This document shows, piece by piece, positions 63,867 to 64,000 of a stretch of DNA of 64,000 nucleotides. Made by a program: the position numbers and the translations under genes. Source of the DNA: Mycobacterium sp. 852013-50091_SCH5140682. Lineage in GTDB: Bacteria; Actinomycetota; Actinomycetes; Mycobacteriales; Mycobacteriaceae. The stretch lies in assembly GCF_001665685.1 (NCBI RefSeq), contig NZ_LZTB01000106.1, positions 1-64,000 on the forward strand, given 5' to 3'. The number at the start of each line of letters is the position of its first letter. The stretch's first letter is position 1. Under the pieces are notes generated by a model. The model was not told where the DNA came from, did no database searches, and worked only from the letters and a program-made list of their open reading frames with translations.

Positions 63867-64000
63867 CTACGCGTACGGGTTCGGGACGCGTCCGCCGCTG
63901 ACCTCGGTGAGCAGCGGAAGCATCGCAAACGTGACCGCAGGTAGGCGCAGTTCTGATCCGTCACGCAAGTGGGCGACGGCCCACGACGACCGGTCGAAAC
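63867..64000 (-). CDS. cfp6: PH-domain protein Cfp6-like, C-terminal end (partial)
   Basis: The last 43 codons of a minus-strand gene run into the window edge: FDRSSWAVAHLRDGSELRL, then PAVTFAMLP and a terminal RVPNPYA, ending at TAG 63867-63869. This matches the C-terminus of the mycobacterial low-molecular-weight protein Cfp6 (PH-like domain, Rv3004), the expected neighbour of DoxX. Start and full length are outside the window. Confidence 0.8.
   Translation of the reverse strand, partial: FDRSSWAVAHLRDGSELRLPAVTFAMLPLLTEVSGGRVPNPYA

Overview
The window is high-GC actinobacterial chromosome, almost certainly a Mycobacterium (Mycolicibacterium-like). The order of the conserved genes follows the M. 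tuberculosis H37Rv segment Rv3043c to Rv3004, read in reverse: ctaD end, serB2, ABC ATPase, Nudix, echA17, methyltransferases, etfBA, an acyltransferase pair, iscS, mnmA, ligA, gatCA, pfkA, gatB, lppZ, doxX, cfp6. Coding density is very high. Many genes overlap by ATGA, GTGA or TGATG, and many starts sit 6-9 nt behind a TANNNT box, as leaderless mycobacterial mRNAs do. I found no tRNA, rRNA, CRISPR array, insertion sequence or phage gene. No gene-free stretch exceeds about 230 bp.

Layout. 1-1797: end of ctaD, serB2, a small secreted protein. 1805-4153: divergent MocR regulator and YczE-type membrane protein with an operator-like repeat between them. 4099-12281: conserved mycobacterial block (ABC ATPase, Nudix, EchA17, two methyltransferases, secreted DUF3298 protein, PQQ-like lipoprotein, hexapeptide acyltransferase) ending in two small DUF202 membrane proteins. 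12278-23662: a tightly coupled catabolic operon (peptide-type ABC importer, M20 hydrolase, class III aminotransferase, FGGY kinase, NagB-like deaminase) with a divergent GntR regulator. 23666-25793: MFS exporter with ArsR-type regulator. 25846-29428: glycosyltransferase, GH57 and methyltransferase, the core of the methylglucose lipopolysaccharide (MGLP) locus. 29640-38577: etfBA, an oxidoreductase cassette, an OlsB/OlsA-like pair, iscS-mnmA and a MetE-like protein. 38653-41470: SRPBCC/ArsR pair and a FadD ligase with a YjbR protein. 41557-43617: ligA.

The most unusual segment is 43774-54447, placed between ligA and the ACT-domain gene, which are neighbours in M. tuberculosis. It resembles a Bat (aerotolerance-type) operon: MoxR ATPase, DUF58 protein, two von Willebrand A-like membrane proteins and a TPR-like membrane protein. 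A Pro-rich membrane protein precedes it. Five tandem, divergent paralogues follow it, each with about three membrane helices and a related extracytoplasmic domain. The TPR-like gene is interrupted by an in-frame TGA followed by a further open, Pro-rich reading frame.

54454-64000: ACT protein, gatC-gatA, pfkA, an NmrA/MarR divergent pair, gatB, a TetR regulator, lppZ, doxX and the end of cfp6. The best candidates for undescribed biology are the Bat-like operon with its paralogue array and the importer-kinase-NagB operon. Functions for both are inferred from family membership and context only.
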